This document shows, in pieces, positions 49,401 to 60,190 of a stretch of 64,000 nt of DNA; the first letter of the stretch is position 1, and each line of letters begins with the position of its first letter. The DNA is from Mytilisepta virgata (taxonomy: Eukaryota; Mollusca; Bivalvia; Mytilida; Mytilidae). The stretch covers positions 41,893,979 through 41,957,978 of the forward strand of contig CM051519.1 of NCBI GenBank assembly GCA_028015205.1. The letters run 5' to 3'. Made by a program: the position numbers and the translations under genes. The notes beneath the pieces were generated by a model. The model searched no databases and was not told the DNA's origin. It was given only the letters and a program-made list of their open reading frames with translations.

Positions 49401-52400
49401 GTTTTGATTTATACAGAATATAAGCCTGAACTGGACACTTTTCTGGTTGTTCAATATTTTCAAAGGCTCTTTGTGGGATCGACCGTTTGTCCCTTGGGTT
49501 CCTTCCTGTGCGTGTTTTGGTATTGCGCTCATTCATTTCCAGATATTTCAGGTTGTTGTTGTCAGTACACAATTTTATGTCCCCCCATTTCATGTCGTAA
49601 TGTTCCGTTACTCCTCTCATGCCAAAAAAAATGGTGTTAAAAAACCAAATGGTATGTAAAAGAGCTGTTGGGTTGTTCAAACCAAGTTGCCCATTCTCAT
49701 ACATTCTATTTATATCACTATCCAACAGTGGTTCAGATTGGTTTGGTGTGTTGCCCTTGCCATCCTTTTTAAGCTGAGTTTGTTTTGCGGATAAGACATC
49801 CCTAACTTTACCAAATTCGCTGTCCTTAGATATTTGGAGGCCATAGTTATGACGTCTCAGAACTCTGTCAAAACTGCACATCATGCCGCGCAAGGAGGAG
49901 GGCTCATAGTCCTCACCATCAGCCTTCCTGACACTTACAAAAAATTGTGATAACAAGGCAGATAACTCATTTGGGGGGATTTTATAAATATTTCTTTGTT
50001 CTTGTTTTGTTTCAAAGAACTGTGTCAGTGTTCTCATATCTGATAATGTCTTTCTGGCAGTGCCCTTATTTTCCTGCTCAATAACAAATGAATCAACGCT
50101 TTCCTCTGTGACTGGGAGAAACTGCCTTTTGCTTGATTTTTGCTCTGAACTTGTATTAATGATTTTTTGAATAACTTCAGCAGGGGGGTCCTGGATCAGA
50201 GAGACAACTTCAGTTTCACTTTTTTGTGACATGACACAGTCGTATAGAATTGCCAGATCATTATCATCATCATCAGAAATTATATGTTCATTGGCAGATT
50301 GTGGAGAAGGTTGAATTTGGACAGATTGTGGGGGGTTTAAGCTTGGCACTAAATCAAATCTGTATCGGGCCTCAGTGACAGTTTTCCCGTTTTCCAATGT
50401 TATTTCCCATAGTGGAACTGCGAAGTTCATAATTTTTGACTTAATTACACCACATCCACCTCCAGCAAGGTGTATTTTTTGCCCCAGAACCGGCTCTTCA
50501 AGGATATCTGACATTTTTTAATATTTCATAAAGCAGACGACGCGATCGCGATTTGTTTACATTTTTTAAACGTTGCTAAGATGAGCATCGAAAATTCCAA
50601 AGACTTACGAAAATAGAAAAAGTAGTTCCGGCAATTACGTAATTGACCAATCAGCGACTGAGAACAAAGCGATCCACACGTTGATTATCGATTTTTTCTC
50701 ACACGGGTTGAGAAGTGTGAAAATTGAACAAGAATTAGAGAAATGTTGCTTATTGCAAGAAATTCAAAGGAAAATGCAATACTCTATCTCAAGTTGTATT
50801 TTTGTTGTTTCTTTTGCATTTCGTCCTAATCTCAAAATTTTCTAAGTAATAGTTTTGTCTTGCCACATTTCTGGCCTTGTGCATCACTGGAGAGCTATGA
50901 TTTACATAAAATTGCACATTTTGTGCATCAAAATTGAAATTATAGCGTATATTGCTTCAGAATAAAAATAAAATAAGATTAACATAAACATAACTGTACC
51001 TTGTTTATTGTTTATTATTCCATTCAAAGGTCTGGACTTAGGTCTCACAATCACCGATGAAAAACCTTTTGATGCATAAAAATTACCTACAATGATTGAA
51101 AAAAAGTATCGTTATATTAAATTTACAGTAAAATAAATACAAGTCATCTCAGTAAATGGACATGTGTAAATGTATAGATTTAGGAAATAAATTACTCAGT
51201 TGCTGCACAAAAGTTGAAGAAATAAAACAAATTTCTAATGTGGGATAGATTGAGTAAAGACATGATTATTTAAACTCTTGTTTTACATACTATATATACT
51301 ACAAATAACAATTTTATGCAGATAACTGTTAATTGATAGGTCAAACACTGATTAATGAAAGACCAAATTATCAATTAAATTATTCCACTAAATTCATGAG
51401 TTGACAGTATCTAATATAGGACAAAAGTTCGACCCTGTTCGGTATACCCGACTGAATTTGAAAAACTCACAGCAAGTGTCAGAGTTGTGCTTGAAATCAT
51501 CAGTTTCTGGGCCATTTTGAGGAAGTCGATCAGGCTGCTTTAGAACAGCCTTTGGAAGATCTGTTTGCTTTCCCAGTTGAGATAAGAGATCCTGCAAAAG
51601 AAAGATGTACTTGTTATTCAGTACCCATAAATAGCAATATCACTTTGGAAAAAATGTCAACAATACCATTTTGATTTCCCTTATGTATTCACCATAGTGT
51701 ATGAGAATCCTATATGTATATTATACAGAGGTACAATACTGTCAGAATGGTGTTAATAATGTTGAAATGGGGGGGGGGGGGGGTAAGAATCTAGGTAAAA
51801 TTCAGTCCTTCATATTTAAATCACTGTCTGGTTTTTATTAACCACATTTTGGATAATTCTGCCACCTCCAACACCCTGGCTCTCATAGCCCTGTACACAA
51901 ATGAGTTGTTTTTTTTATTACCTTTACATCCGGGTAGATGTAATGTTGACTGAAATTTTGGATGAAAGATTTGGTATTCCGTACACTACATAGTGATTCC
52001 ACTGCATCTTCTACAGACTTCGTTCTAAAACACAATGATAGAAGTTATGAACTAAGGGACGAGATCAAAAGTTCAATGTAGGAAAAAAAACTCAATTCAA
52101 ATAGTTTGGGGGTGGGGGGTAAAAATCGCTGCAAGTTTTGTTATCCGACATCGATTTTCGGATTGAAAATACGGATTCAAGTGATGTCCAGGTCAAAATA
52201 CAGAACAAACATACATTGTTAAGGAAAAACAGGACCCATGATACAAAAAATATACTCTCAAAGCATATGCCCATATTGGTCAATCAATTTTTCTCAAATT
52301 AATTTAAGATGGGGCTGGTGGGTCAGTGAAAAAAACTATGTGAATTAAGTTTTTTATCCTACATTGAACTTTTGGTCTCGTCCCTAAATAAAAAACAAAA

Positions 52401-55400
52401 TATAAATTTAAAATGTGGTACATGTATTTTGAGATGCCCATCCGAATAATTTGGAGAAATTAAGTATCATTAGCGTGCTGTTTACAGCACCACTGGACCT
52501 AGTTGTTCCCTTTCCTGCATTTTATGGTCGATATATGACAGAACAATCTATGAATTCCACGATTTAGGTCCGTTTAAAACATGTTTAATTCATAGTAGAG
52601 GAATTTGGTCGTAACCTGTCGAGAACGTCGTCGCGGGACACAACACATTTAGAAATTGCACAATATTGTATTGTTCTCCTTTGTTGACGTCGACACAGTC
52701 AGTGACGTCGGCTTGGGCGGAAGTCGAATTCAAATGCTATTAAATGGTTGAACTATTCAGTAGTCTTCACGAATATTTACGTCAGCCCGCATATTTATGG
52801 TGCCTCGACCGCTGGCAATGGATGCGAAATTGGAAGCAACACGTTCTGCGCACAAAGGAACTGTTACTAGACTGTTATCGAAGTTTGGTGGACAAAATCA
52901 ACTACGAACATACGTGAACTAAAGGCCGCAACACAGAAACAAAAGTTATTGTTGGAACTAAACGAGAGAATTTTAGATCAAACATCGGAGGAAATGGAGC
53001 AAGAAGTAACAGATACAGATGAGTACATGTATAATTTAGATTGTAAAGTTAGAGAAGTCCGTGAATTGAAAGAATAGAATAGAATAGAATAATTTTATCA
53101 AACCAATCATGGGACATTTCTGATAGATTCTTTAGAAATTTATATTAGAAACACGACGAACGACAAAGTTAATACGTTGCCCATCACTCTGAACCCTAAT
53201 GCCAAGCTTCACGCCAGATATGACATCAGATAACATGAACACTTGTGCTAATGATTCTGTGATAAACCAGTACGTGTCCCGCCCTGCTCCACAAATACAC
53301 ACACGTCCGTTAACATTTTTAATTTATAGTAGCGGACTTGGGTCGTAACCCAAATAAGTTTTTATCATGCAGGAAGTGAAAACTAGAACGAGTGATAAAA
53401 CAGTTGGAAAAGACCGTAAAATCGAAATCCAAATCACGAGAATGGAACAGTACAAACAAATTCCACAAGGGTACATGTATAACTAAAAGCTAAAAGAATA
53501 AACATATAACATACTGCCTATTTTTTTCGCCATAATTTAGGTCCTTGATTTCGTTTTTGCTATCGCGGCCTGCATTTTTATTTTCATTTAAATAAAAAAA
53601 TTTCCTGATAGACACAGGTCCTGCATTTATTTCACACGTAAAGTACTAGTGATCCTGGCTTTTTATTTTGCCAAAATCCTAGTCCTGTTTTACTTCGTTC
53701 GCGGCCAATCAATTCATGATAAAGACCGTAATTTTTGGAGTGATGAAATTAACAAAGACTGAACACAACCCTGTCTTAGAAGTTTATGTGACAGCAATCT
53801 CGCTCTGCCGAAGTCGTCGAATATATCACACGCACGGCAGTAACGAATTAACTCCATAGAATGGAGATCTTAGTATGTTACTTAGGAGTTATTAAATCTC
53901 TTCGAGCCTGAAAAAAGACTTTGCAACAGAATTATTATAATTAATTCATTTTGTTACCTGCAATAAAGATTTTGGTTTCTAATATTAAATGCCTGTTGCA
54001 TACGAGTTTATATCACGTAAAACACAAACATTTTAATCATTGAGGCTAAATTATCACCTTTTATTCTTCTCGTAGTTGTTCAATATCATCTTTAAGTGGT
54101 TTTGGATGGTTATGATTCTGTCGCTTATGCTCATTAGTGTATGTGTTTCTAATTCTTTGGAAACCTGCAAAACATATAAATTTTTAGACGAAGTGTCGGT
54201 TAAACAACTTAGAATGGCGGAATCTCTCAAACCGTGGAAAGATTCTTTGATCAGTATATTAGACAACATATTTTGTATAAAGAAGTTACATGACAGAATG
54301 ACACAATCAAGACATTTCAACCCCGTATTAACAATCTGCTCTATATCTTGCTGTATGTATCACCTCCCGTGACATTACCTTTAATTGGATGAAGTTGGTC
54401 ACTATTGGTAGGTAGATAGATAGTTTAGTTTTCCATAACTTACACATATAAAAAAAAGTGTTAGTGCGCTGTGGCGAACTGGTTACCACATCGGAGTCGG
54501 ATCCAGTTTGTCTCTTGTTCGATTTTTGCATATATTGGTGGAAATCAGTTCTGGGATCAGATAATTGCTTTGGTTTTCAACTATTTGGGCCTTGAGTACA
54601 ACTGATGAGTCGTCAATCGACGAAATGTAGAACATCAAAATTGGTATCTACATCATTTCCGACAAGGAAGTCGAGATAAATGATGATTATCCGTCGGATA
54701 GGAACAAAAAAGACTACCCCACGTTGAGGAAGTGCAATAAGCTTCCCTAACACTCCTCTTTTGATATCGAACAAGGGTAGGCTAAAATTCTGCTACCGTG
54801 AGGAGCTGCTCTCTCACTACTGGGAACCCTTTGCATCTGTAAATAGTAGTTTTCTCGAATTATCGGCAAAAGAATACCAAAGCGACAAAACTGTGGCAAA
54901 TTCCGTATATTCTAAATCTAAGAAAAAGTCACGAAAATAGAATACAACAAAAAAATACCACAAGGATACATTTATAACTAAAAATAAAAAACATATAATA
55001 AACTAAACAAAAATAGAACAAGACAGCAAAGAAACTAAAACAACCAATATGAACAAACAATATGAACTCCAACTAAAAATCTGGAGTGACATCAGGTGCT
55101 CCGGAAAGGTAAGCATGTCCTGCTCCGTTGACGACAACCGTCACATTACCAGTGAGTAAAATCCAAAGGAGAGTTAAGTCCGGTGAGATTTCAATTCCAG
55201 AAGGACGTGAACTCTTAATGAAGATGTTTAAATAAAAACTTCGTATTCACCAATCGCGCATATGGGCTAATAATAAAATATATCTTTCTATACCTTCTGA
55301 ATATCCTTGTTGTAGGTAGAAGCTCTTGCTACCAGTTCTTCCAAGTTGTCATGCTCTTTTTTAAAAGTTTCTGTCATTTTTTCTATTCTTTTTGACAACA

Positions 55401-58400
55401 GGTAATTGCGTATTTTTAATTGAATGTTGGCGTTATCATTAGAAATTTCTTTTTGCATTCTTTCAAGTTTGTCCTTGTACGATCCAAGTTTTTGGTGAAT
55501 TTCTCCATATATCTGGAAAAAAAACATTATATATAAATACACTAAAGACTTGAAATCCGATACCTCTGGTTAATAACGTACTATCTCAAAGAATAAGGAT
55601 GGACTTTTTTCAATCAACCTGGTATATTTTACAACAATTAGATTTATATACCTTCTGTTTTTGATCCAGTTTAGTTATAATATCCATATGGTCTCTGATC
55701 ATGCCAAGCAGATTGGATCTTATGTTGTTCTGACTCCTTAGAAATGTTTCGTCAAACCTATAAAGATATCATGGAAAATGCGGGGATAATAAATTTTAAA
55801 TATACACATCCAGTGGCTTCCATTTAGGCAGTGGCCTCACCTAAAAATTGTGAAAATATTAAAATTGTTTAAGAAAAACTTAAAAGTTACACAAATACAG
55901 TTACATTTTCGGTGTAATTCGTAATTACTGTATTGAATAATTTTTTGAAATTTTATTACAAGTTCAATTCTAGTTTTTTAAGTTAATATGCACAATTGAT
56001 AGTTTCGAAGCAGATAGAAATAACAAGAAAAATAAAGCGAAACTGTCTTATACAAACAAAGCTTTACGTATTGAGGAAACTTTTAAAAAGACACGTAAAG
56101 AAAAGGTTGTGCAATTTATCTATATATAGTTTACATTCTAACAAAAATGGTTACAAAGATGCAGTTAACACAAAGATCACTCGGTAAATGAGAGAGATTT
56201 TGTTTGATACTGGACTCATCCCTGCTAGGCTATAGATATCCATATACCAATCTCAGGAGAATGTTTGATCGTAAAAGAGAAGTTGAATAATCTGAAATCA
56301 GACAAAATCCTAAAAATCTGTACCTATGTCCTGTATGAAGGTCAAATGTATCTCATTGCATGTTGACTTGAATGTAATTTTCATCTGTGCTTAATGGAAA
56401 TTCAGACAGGTGTCCCCCCCCCCGACGCAAATAAAAACGCTCTCTAAAAATATGTAAAAGGTAAACCTATACTTACGCATAATTCTTACAGATGTTATGT
56501 TTGTTCAGATCGACATTTTCAATCTTGGTATTTAGATGAACAACACAAGCCACGTCGCATAAGCAACGAGCAATATCCAGTGTATCTTGAAAACCTAAAA
56601 ACAAAAAATTAAATCAAACACTGTATCTGCATTAATGTGTAAAACAAACAGACAAAAGTAGATGAGAAATACTGGACTAACAAAGAAAAATCTGGGAAGG
56701 GTAAGCAGTTTCGTATTTTTAATGATGCCCGCAGTGTTCTACATTGTCAAGTCCAGCTCACGTAGAACCCCTTTCCTGGTCATACAAGAAAACAGTCTTT
56801 GAATATCGAATTACCAGAAATCATTTGATAAATGTAGAAAATGTAAAATTGGTTTTTAAGTATATTTTTCAAATAGCATTATATACTTTTGCTCACCGGC
56901 TGATCTGATCTTGTGTTGTTTCTCAGATATCTTTTTTAAAATGAACAGCGGTATAGGCAAGCTACCCAACTGTCCCGGTTTCACGGAATGTTCTAGCAAG
57001 AGCCTGCTATACCACTCCATTTTATCAACACTGAAAAATGAAATTACGGCAACCATTTAATATTACACAAAATTTGGACGAGTTTGTTTTATGCTCAGAA
57101 GGGCTCTGTTTTTCATGAGTGATTTAAGGATGCTCGCTGGTCATGTTTTGGATTTTTTGTCAGATTTTCGGAATCCTCGGGTTTTATCCATTTCTTAAAC
57201 ATTAAATTTTTTCACATGAACCCCCACTTTTTCTTTTATAATTCAATCATATATACCTTAAAATGGTATTTGACAAAATTTTATGAAATCCTTTTTATTT
57301 TTCATACATCTTTGAGAGACTGAAGTTGCCAATGCAAAGACAATGAAAAATCCAGAGAAAAACCATTTCCTGCAAATTTTCAAGGCCTTATAGCTCTAAA
57401 ATAAGCACATGAACATATATTTTTTTCTTGCTTATTTGTTTACTATTCATATGTTCTCTCAAACTAAAACGTCTAGTTCAAATCCTATTTATTTCCTATT
57501 AAATATATTTTTCCAATATTCAGGCCTTGAGCACAACTGACGAGTCTTAAAATCAACGAAATGTGCATCAAAAGGGGTTTCAAAGAATTTATTAAACATG
57601 TTGAACAATATAGAGCGCTGCATAGGTTTTTATTTTAAACATGTTTTAGCCTCCATTTAATGTTTGATTGGAATCACTGTATTTTTGGTTTCCCACACCA
57701 GTGGCGATTGGAAACATGTTTTCATTGCACATTCATGGAGGGTGTGTTAGGTTTGTTGGGTGGACATTAATGTGATAGGGATTGACTTCCTTTTGAACCC
57801 TCCACCCTCTGAATGACGGAATAAATAAATATATACATGAAAGGGGGTAGTTTTTAATCCCCCTCCCCGGTTCTAAACTTCGTCTAACAAAATTTCGTCC
57901 ACCATATTTAGTTTAAAATGGTAGATAAAAAGATAACGTAGAACATTAAATAACACTGAAACGGAATTAGAAACGTGTCGTCATACCGACCTCGACAACG
58001 GCAATATACCCAAACTTTATAAAAAGGTTTCAAAGAAATTATGTACATGCTCCGCTACCTCTTTGGGACGAAAAATGAAAATTTAGTAGGTGAAACTATC
58101 CCAGCGAACACTTATATTCCCATAATCGCAATTCTACAGTCAAACTAGTACTAGTGTTTATGTTAGTGTAGAAAAGACAATGAAATACGTATGGGCTTGA
58201 AATAAAAGCAAGAAGATAAAAATTACGAAAACATATTTATTTAGATAAATATGTTAAAATCGCCAGTTCCAGGAAATAGGAATCTTAGTAAATTCGTTTT
58301 ATGTGAAGTGACGGTGTGTTGGGCGAGGCTCAACTCCAAACTTCAAGACTTTGTTTCACTGCAAAACTTAATGAAAATTTTTGTAGAATAATGTTAATTA

Positions 58401-58472
58401 TACAAACATTTCAAATTCTCTTTTCATCAAATTAAAATCTGGAACAAGTACTGGTTCCGCTGTGTAATACAT
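43449..58472 (-). CDS. Tandem gene copy C: uncharacterised 386-aa coiled-coil protein, 10 exons
   Basis: Exons in transcript order: 58472-58408, 57030-56897, 56594-56477, 55757-55652, 55512-55294, 54164-54058, 52024-51922, 51591-51471, 51086-51000, 43549-43449. Exon lengths equal A and B and the frame is open. The start MYYTAEPVLVPDFNLMK is preceded by an in-frame TGA. A one-base insertion just after exon 8 (GTGAGTTTTTC) would break any read-through but falls inside the intron, which confirms the gtgagt donor. The exon 1 donor is the weaker gtttgt. Intron 9 has grown to 7.4 kb by insertion of a 1.5 kb TIR element and a 5.4 kb Crypton, compared with 0.5 kb in A and B, so correct splicing of this copy needs transcript evidence. 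Confidence 0.85.
43700..45235. mobile_element. 1.5 kb TIR element with repeated GTAACAGGATAGACA motifs
   Basis: Ends GGGTCATTTTCAAAAAAAG and its counterpart AAAAAAATGACCC (imperfect), inserted at ATAT, which is duplicated; copies A and B are uninterrupted (GTAAGATATATACTCC in A). Inside, GTAACAGGATAGACA or its reverse occurs at 44438, 44463, 44666 and 45033, with more diverged copies between 43720 and 44720. No transposase frame. Superfamily not recognised. Confidence 0.75.
45347..45506. repeat. Perfect hairpin, 74-bp arms and 12-nt loop
   Basis: Left arm TCTCTAACATTGTTTCCC...TTTTAAAGTTC and right arm GAACTTTAAAATG...GTTAGAGA are complementary apart from one or two single-base differences; the loop is GAGGTTTACCGA. 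It lies at the left border of the Crypton insertion. Confidence 0.85.
45855..50514 (-). CDS. Crypton tyrosine recombinase, 601 aa, three exons
   Basis: Exons 50514-49257, 48088-47946 and 46259-45855 join in phase (GCA G/AG TTG, then CAG/ATC). An acidic linker lies at 80-86 and a DNA-binding helical region at about 133-250. The catalytic set is complete: R300 in FFGMRGVTEH, K333 in ERNTKTRTG, H445 and R448 in TNHSARRF, H471 in SGHKN and the nucleophile Y480 in VANYSKL. The tail is basic then acidic (KRRRTMVIDSDSESDD). This is the layout of Crypton recombinases and of host genes derived from them (DUF3504/ZMYM-QRICH type). The gene looks intact although intron 1 holds a SINE and intron 2 three MITEs. 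Absence from copies A and B marks it as a mobile element, not a host gene. Confidence 0.85.
46423..46719. mobile_element. MITE with GAGGGT ends
   Basis: Left end GAGGGTCATAATGCGGG and right end CGCCATTACCACCCTC are imperfect inverted copies; ATAAAA occurs at both sides. The inside has ACGCTAA/ACGATAA-like repeats. Intron 2 of the Crypton gene. Confidence 0.5.
46748..47319. mobile_element. MITE with CTGGTC ends and TA sites
   Basis: Left CTGGTCAGGGACCAATTATC and right GATAATTGGTCCCCGGACCAG are inverted copies between TA dinucleotides, as in Tc1/mariner-type MITEs. No coding frame. Intron 2 of the Crypton gene. Confidence 0.65.
47419..47551. mobile_element. 133-bp MITE with CAGGGTTCTCAAAA ends (hAT-like)
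   Basis: Ends CAGGGTTCTCAAAA and TTTTGAGAACCCTG are perfect inverted copies. TATGTG is duplicated at 47413-47418 and 47552-47557. The CAGGG start suggests a hAT derivative, although the visible duplication is 6 bp rather than 8. Confidence 0.7.
48345..48495. repeat. Palindromic tandem repeat of TCATAATTATGA
   Basis: Eight or so diverged units of ATCTCATAATTATGAGATAA, each self-complementary. Crypton intron 1. No coding frame. Confidence 0.8.
48926..49203 (-). mobile_element. tRNA-derived SINE with CCGGAGAAAAC-type core, second family
   Basis: On the minus strand: head GGGGCCTGGGTGGCCGAGAG, B-box region GCGAGTTCCATCCCC, then a core whose plus-strand reading has GGAAGCCGGAGAAAACTACC, and an (AATC)n tail. 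The 12-bp duplication GACTGAAAGAGA flanks it (48914-48925, 49204-49215). It sits in intron 1 of the Crypton gene, just past the donor. Confidence 0.85.
52056..52384. mobile_element. MITE with GGGACGAGA ends and TAA target duplication
   Basis: Inverted ends of 28 bp with one mismatch (GGGACGAGATCAAAAGTTC... and its reverse). Target CTAAATAAA, intact in copy B, has TAA duplicated. A 3-bp TWA duplication suggests PIF/Harbinger type. Intron 6 of copy C, 31 bp from exon 7. Confidence 0.75.
52818..53072 (+). pseudogene. BEL/Pao-like gag N-terminal remnant (copy C)
   Basis: The longest of the three remnants. After the shared frame change it reads on as ELKAATQKQKLLLELNERI and EEMEQEVTDTDEYMYNLDCK, the acidic helical pattern of BEL/Pao gag starts. 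No protease or polymerase part is present. Confidence 0.5.
54459..54600 (+). other. tRNA-like Pol III box sequence upstream of the type-1 hammerhead
   Basis: An A-box-like TGGCGAACTGG (54472-54482) and a B-box-like TTGTTCGATTTTT lie 60-130 bp before the hammerhead core. The arrangement is best kept in copy C; copy A (19820-19870) has lost GGTTACC, and copy B (34668-34730) has changes in the A box. It could be the head of a SINE-like unit that carries the ribozyme. The match to box consensus is moderate. Confidence 0.4.
54602..54636 (+). ncRNA. Hammerhead ribozyme motif, type 1 (copy C)
   Basis: Identical core to A and B: CTGATGA, stem II GTCG/CGAC, GAA, ATGT-AGA-ACAT, C. Intron 5. Confidence 0.65.
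57125..57505. other. Copy C-specific segment in intron 1
   Basis: About 380 bp (AAGGATGCTCGCTGGTCATG...) replaces or interrupts sequence found in A and B between TGAGTGATTTA and CAATATTYAGGCC. No clear inverted ends or coding frame. Confidence 0.4.
57537..57569 (+). ncRNA. Hammerhead ribozyme motif, type 2 (copy C)
   Basis: CTGACGA, GAA, then the shorter stem III ATG-TG-CAT and C. Copies A and B have 11 extra bases in this hairpin (ATGTGCACATCCTGTGCATC), so C may show the older form. Confidence 0.5.
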
Positions 58473-58639
58473 TTTGTATAATTGTCAAACTGTTACTGCT
58501 GCTGCAAACAGAGTTGCCACAAGTGTAACTGATGTCGTTGTTAGGCAGAGTCTTGCTCTTTTCCTCTTACTCGACGTCTTATTGTGACGTTACCAATATA
58601 ATGGACTCAGAATTGTCTAAACGTTTTTTAAACAAATAA

Positions 58640-59930
58640 ACAGCCTCGGTGTTACGCTGCAATAGGCATACCCAACTGTTATTGGCTAAATTATTTTAAT
58701 TCACAATTCCGATTGGCTAAATCAGCTCGGTATCAAGTTGACTTGTTAGATTGCAAAAGATTTTGCTAAATGTAGCTACTGTTGAGCTTCATTGAAATAT
58801 GAAATTAAAAAATGGGGTCACCGTCCTTATTTTCACGCATTTTAAAAATTACAAATTTGGCGGGAAATTTACATAGACATAACGCATAAAAATGACCAAT
58901 TTTTAAGAATCATTTCCGTTCAACCAAGGAAATGAAATGCTAGATATGTAAATATTTTGACCAAAAACTAACAAAATATTCTTACGGTATTTCTGAATGG
59001 ATTGGTATGAAGAAAAAAGGGGTCACTGTTCTTGTTTTTTAGTCAAATTAACGTGAAATTGTATGGACGCGTAAAAATTGGTACTTGTTGACGCTTTGAT
59101 AGTTAGACGTTACTCCTTATGACTTACTGTCGATTTATAGAGTGAATTGTTACAAGCATAAGATTTGAAATGTGATTTTAAAACATTAATAATAACAAAA
59201 AATATAGAATAAAAATTGCAAGAGTTTCTTCTGTATATTCAGAAATTATTAGGTTGTACTTTTGTAACTATATCAGTGCTCATCTGTCGAATAAAAACGT
59301 CGCATTATTTTATGAATTAAAATTTACAGTTTTCATTTGTTCATCGGTAATTTTTTTTATTATCACAAGAAATATTAAAATCTGTATACAATCAATTACA
59401 ACTTAATTAATAATTTTAAATTTTTATTTGGCGAAGAATTCAAATACAGTTGAATAGCTGCATGGTGAAAGTGCTAAGATTCACATTTTTCATGTCGGAA
59501 TATTTCAGATACTTTTGCAAATATTCCGTCCAGAAGCTAAAGGACAGCAACACAGGCTTGACATTTTTTAATCAAGTAAATCACTATTTTACATCTTTCC
59601 GCAAGCCCTGTGATTTTTACGGGTAAAGTTATTGTGATATTTTATAACCATCTTAATAAAAAAAAACATGGAAAACCAGAAATTTGGCCGTAAAAAAGAC
59701 ATTTCCCCTTCTCCTCCCCTTGTAAGACATAGTTCTTTTTAATATCTATTAGAGAATTACAATTTAAAAACGTCAGTTCTCCGTAGTATTTAGTGGAGAA
59801 TAGTGAACATCATATTTTTATCTGGAAATGAAGATTTATTTCATCCTTAGCCATTTCTGGCGACATGGATGTTTGTTCCGATTATTCCCACCTTAAGAAG
59901 TAAATTCTTTTGTTGCAGTAAGACTGGGAC
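58640..59930. other. Intergenic between copies C and D, no gene seen
   Basis: AT-rich sequence that diverges from the 5' flanks of A and B after about 58640. No frame with coding character and no clear repeat ends. Confidence 0.5.
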
Positions 59931-59935
59931 GCTTA

Positions 59936-60190
59936 GGCCAAAAAAAATATATGTCACGGTGTTTAAGGTTACCCTACCTACCCTATTTTTGTGCCTACCC
60001 TAACCCATTTTATTCCCGTTTTAGGACAAAAATGTCGCTGATATAATTATTTCCCTAATAAAACATCCGCTTACCATTTTTCTCCCGTAGGGGTCTATGT
60101 AAAATAATTTTTCAAAATAAAATGATTTTGCCTACCTACACTATTTTTGTCACAATGTAACCTTAAACAGACATATATTTTGTTTTGGCC
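59936..60190. mobile_element. 255-bp MITE, GGCC ends, TTA target (PIF/Harbinger-like)
   Basis: Left GGCCAAAAAAAATATATGTC and right GACATATATTTTGTTTTGGCC-type ends are inverted copies, flanked by TTA on both sides. GTTTAAGGTTAC and its reverse continue the TIR inwards. The TTA duplication and GGCC ends fit Tourist-like MITEs. Confidence 0.75.

Larger units (their letters stand above)
45343..50741 (-). mobile_element. Crypton-type (tyrosine recombinase) element, 5.4 kb
   Basis: Inserted in intron 9 of copy C at AAACATGTTGCT, with AT on both sides; A and B are uninterrupted. It carries a full tyrosine-recombinase gene on the minus strand. The ends share TTCTCTAA..TTGTT in inverted orientation (about 45347 or 45511 on the left, 50741 on the right). 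The left end is a 160-bp perfect hairpin (45347-45506) that may be part of the element or a separate insertion. Confidence 0.75.
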
